DNA of 5,827 nt from Candidatus Iainarchaeum andersonii SCGC AAA011-E11 (GTDB lineage: Archaea > Iainarchaeota > Iainarchaeia > Iainarchaeales > Iainarchaeaceae): contig AQRS01000002.1 of the NCBI GenBank assembly GCA_000402355.1, positions 1-5,827 of the forward strand. Reading direction: 5' to 3'. Shown here piece by piece: positions 5,615 to 5,827 of the stretch. The notes beneath the pieces are model-generated. The model worked only from the letters and a program-made list of their open reading frames with translations, ran no database searches and was not told the DNA's origin. Numbering within the stretch: position 1 is the first letter of the stretch; the number at the start of each line of letters is the position of its first letter. Made by a program: the position numbers and the translations under genes.

Positions 5615-5688
5615 TGGACCGACCGGGACTTGCACCCGGCGCCTCCCCGTTGCGAACGGGGCGCTCTGGCTGTCTGAGCTATCGGCCC
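5615..5688 (-). tRNA. tRNA-Ala with anticodon CGC
   Basis: 74 bases fold into a full cloverleaf. The acceptor stem is GGGCCGA with TCGGTCC, including the G3-U70 wobble that identifies alanine tRNA, and the discriminator is A73. The D stem is GCTC/GAGC. The anticodon stem is CCCCG/CGGGG with loop TTCGCAA, so the anticodon is CGC and reads codon GCG. The T stem is CCGGG/CCCGG. No intron is present and CCA is not encoded (CAC follows A73), so a nucleotidyltransferase must add it. Oddities: the T loop is TGCAAGT, with G in place of the almost universal U55; the nine-base D loop AGACAGCCA lacks the usual GG pair at 18-19; and position 48 is G where C normally pairs with G15. Stems are intact, so I read it as a functional gene with an unusual elbow, not a pseudogene. 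Confidence 0.93.
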
Positions 5689-5725
5689 TGAAAAAAATCA
5701 TTGCTAAAAAGTTTGGTTAGGTAAA

Positions 5726-5734
5726 GTATATAAG
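5726..5734 (-). promoter_or_regulatory. TATA box of the tRNA-Ala gene
   Basis: On the minus strand CTTATATAC lies 38-46 bases upstream of tRNA position 1, which fits an initiation point near 5705 and a short 5' leader removed by RNase P. The neighbouring insertion-element end reaches to about 5738, so the BRE position just upstream of this box would fall at or inside the element boundary. Confidence 0.65.
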
Positions 5735-5745
5735 TAGGTGAATTA

Positions 5746-5765
5746 CCCACGCCTAAAGGCGTGGG
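5746..5765. repeat. Imperfect-palindrome hairpin of the element's right end
   Basis: Eight perfect base pairs (5746-5753 with 5758-5765) close a four-base loop. In this family such subterminal hairpins are bound by the TnpA transposase as single-stranded DNA and, in RNA, form the 3' stem of the omega RNA next to the guide. Confidence 0.8.
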
Positions 5766-5827
5766 CTTCTCTTCACGCAGCCCACTTCTGTAGAGTCGTT
5801 TGATGGATGTCTCCTTGCGCCCTCACA
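5753..5827 (-). CDS. tnpB: TnpB-like RNA-guided nuclease, C-terminal tail only (partial)
   Basis: Only the last 24 codons are inside the window; the gene runs in from the right edge on the minus strand. The residues read CEGARRHPSNDS followed by TEVGCVKRSPRL and a TAG. A short basic tail ending in SPRL or a close variant, with the stop inside the right-end hairpin, is what TnpB genes of IS200/IS605 elements commonly show. TnpB is an RNA-guided DNA endonuclease with a RuvC fold, related to Cas12. The catalytic D/E/D residues and the zinc ribbon would lie upstream, outside the window, so activity cannot be judged. The assignment rests on position and the terminal hairpin more than on this short peptide. 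Confidence 0.6.
   Translation of the reverse strand, partial: CEGARRHPSNDSTEVGCVKRSPRL

Larger units (their letters stand above)
5720..5827 (-). ncRNA. Putative omega RNA: 3' scaffold plus guide (partial)
   Basis: In TnpB systems the guide RNA is made from the 3' end of tnpB through the right end, and the guide is the flanking DNA just beyond the element. Here the scaffold would be the minus strand down to about 5738, and a guide of about 16-18 bases would begin CTACTTATATAC (from 5737 downward), which is the tRNA-Ala promoter. The scaffold contains two mutually exclusive stems (5746-5765, or 5761-5767 with 5779-5785). Boundaries and transcription are inferred. Confidence 0.4.
5738..5827 (-). 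mobile_element. Right end of an IS200/IS605-type element (continues beyond the window)
   Basis: The hairpin CCCACGCC-TTTA-GGCGTGGG read on the minus strand (5746-5765), preceded by GAGAAG and followed by TAATTCAC, is the sequence I know from right ends of many IS200/IS605 and TnpB-only elements. The stop codon of a TnpB-like frame falls inside the hairpin, as is usual for the family. The boundary at about 5738 (after TTCAC) is an estimate; the left end and any tnpA lie outside the window. Confidence 0.7.

Overview
The window looks archaeal. TATA-like boxes sit about 27 bases upstream of several start codons, which implies leaderless transcripts. Hairpin and T-tract terminators follow the genes. 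The single tRNA has no encoded CCA. A secreted protein carries thrombospondin-type-1-like repeats of the W-S-C-G-x-W kind that I associate with uncultivated archaea of the DPANN group (Diapherotrites, Aenigmarchaeota, Woesearchaeota and similar). The lineage is an inference; no phylogenetic marker gene is present.

Layout from left to right. Bases 96-1265 (+) encode a 12-helix MFS drug-efflux-type transporter. Bases 1349-1606 (+) encode an 85-residue two-helix membrane protein of unknown function, closed by a hairpin terminator. A non-coding stretch follows that holds two tandem, closely related hairpins (1642-1738) and then the promoter and strong Shine-Dalgarno of a secreted SIMPL-domain (DUF541) protein (1848-2630, +). 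That gene shares a bidirectional terminator with a convergent lipoprotein gene (2688-3176, -). The lipoprotein is divergent from a large exported, cysteine-rich protein with three TSP1-like repeats (3277-5484, +). A 14-bp perfect inverted repeat then separates this gene from a convergent tRNA-Ala(CGC) gene (5615-5688, -).

The right edge (about 5738-5827) is the end of an IS200/IS605-type element: the last 24 codons of a TnpB-like protein on the minus strand, whose stop codon lies inside the family's typical CCCACGCC/GGCGTGGG hairpin. The element ends directly beside the TATA box of the tRNA-Ala gene. If the element makes an omega RNA, its guide would be the tRNA promoter itself.

Most of the protein genes act at the cell envelope or outside it (transporter, small membrane protein, SIMPL protein, lipoprotein, secreted repeat protein), but nothing shows that they form one pathway, and each appears to have its own promoter. 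The least ordinary signals are the insertion-element/tRNA-promoter junction, the tRNA with an altered elbow, and the tandem hairpins whose one stem difference is compensated.
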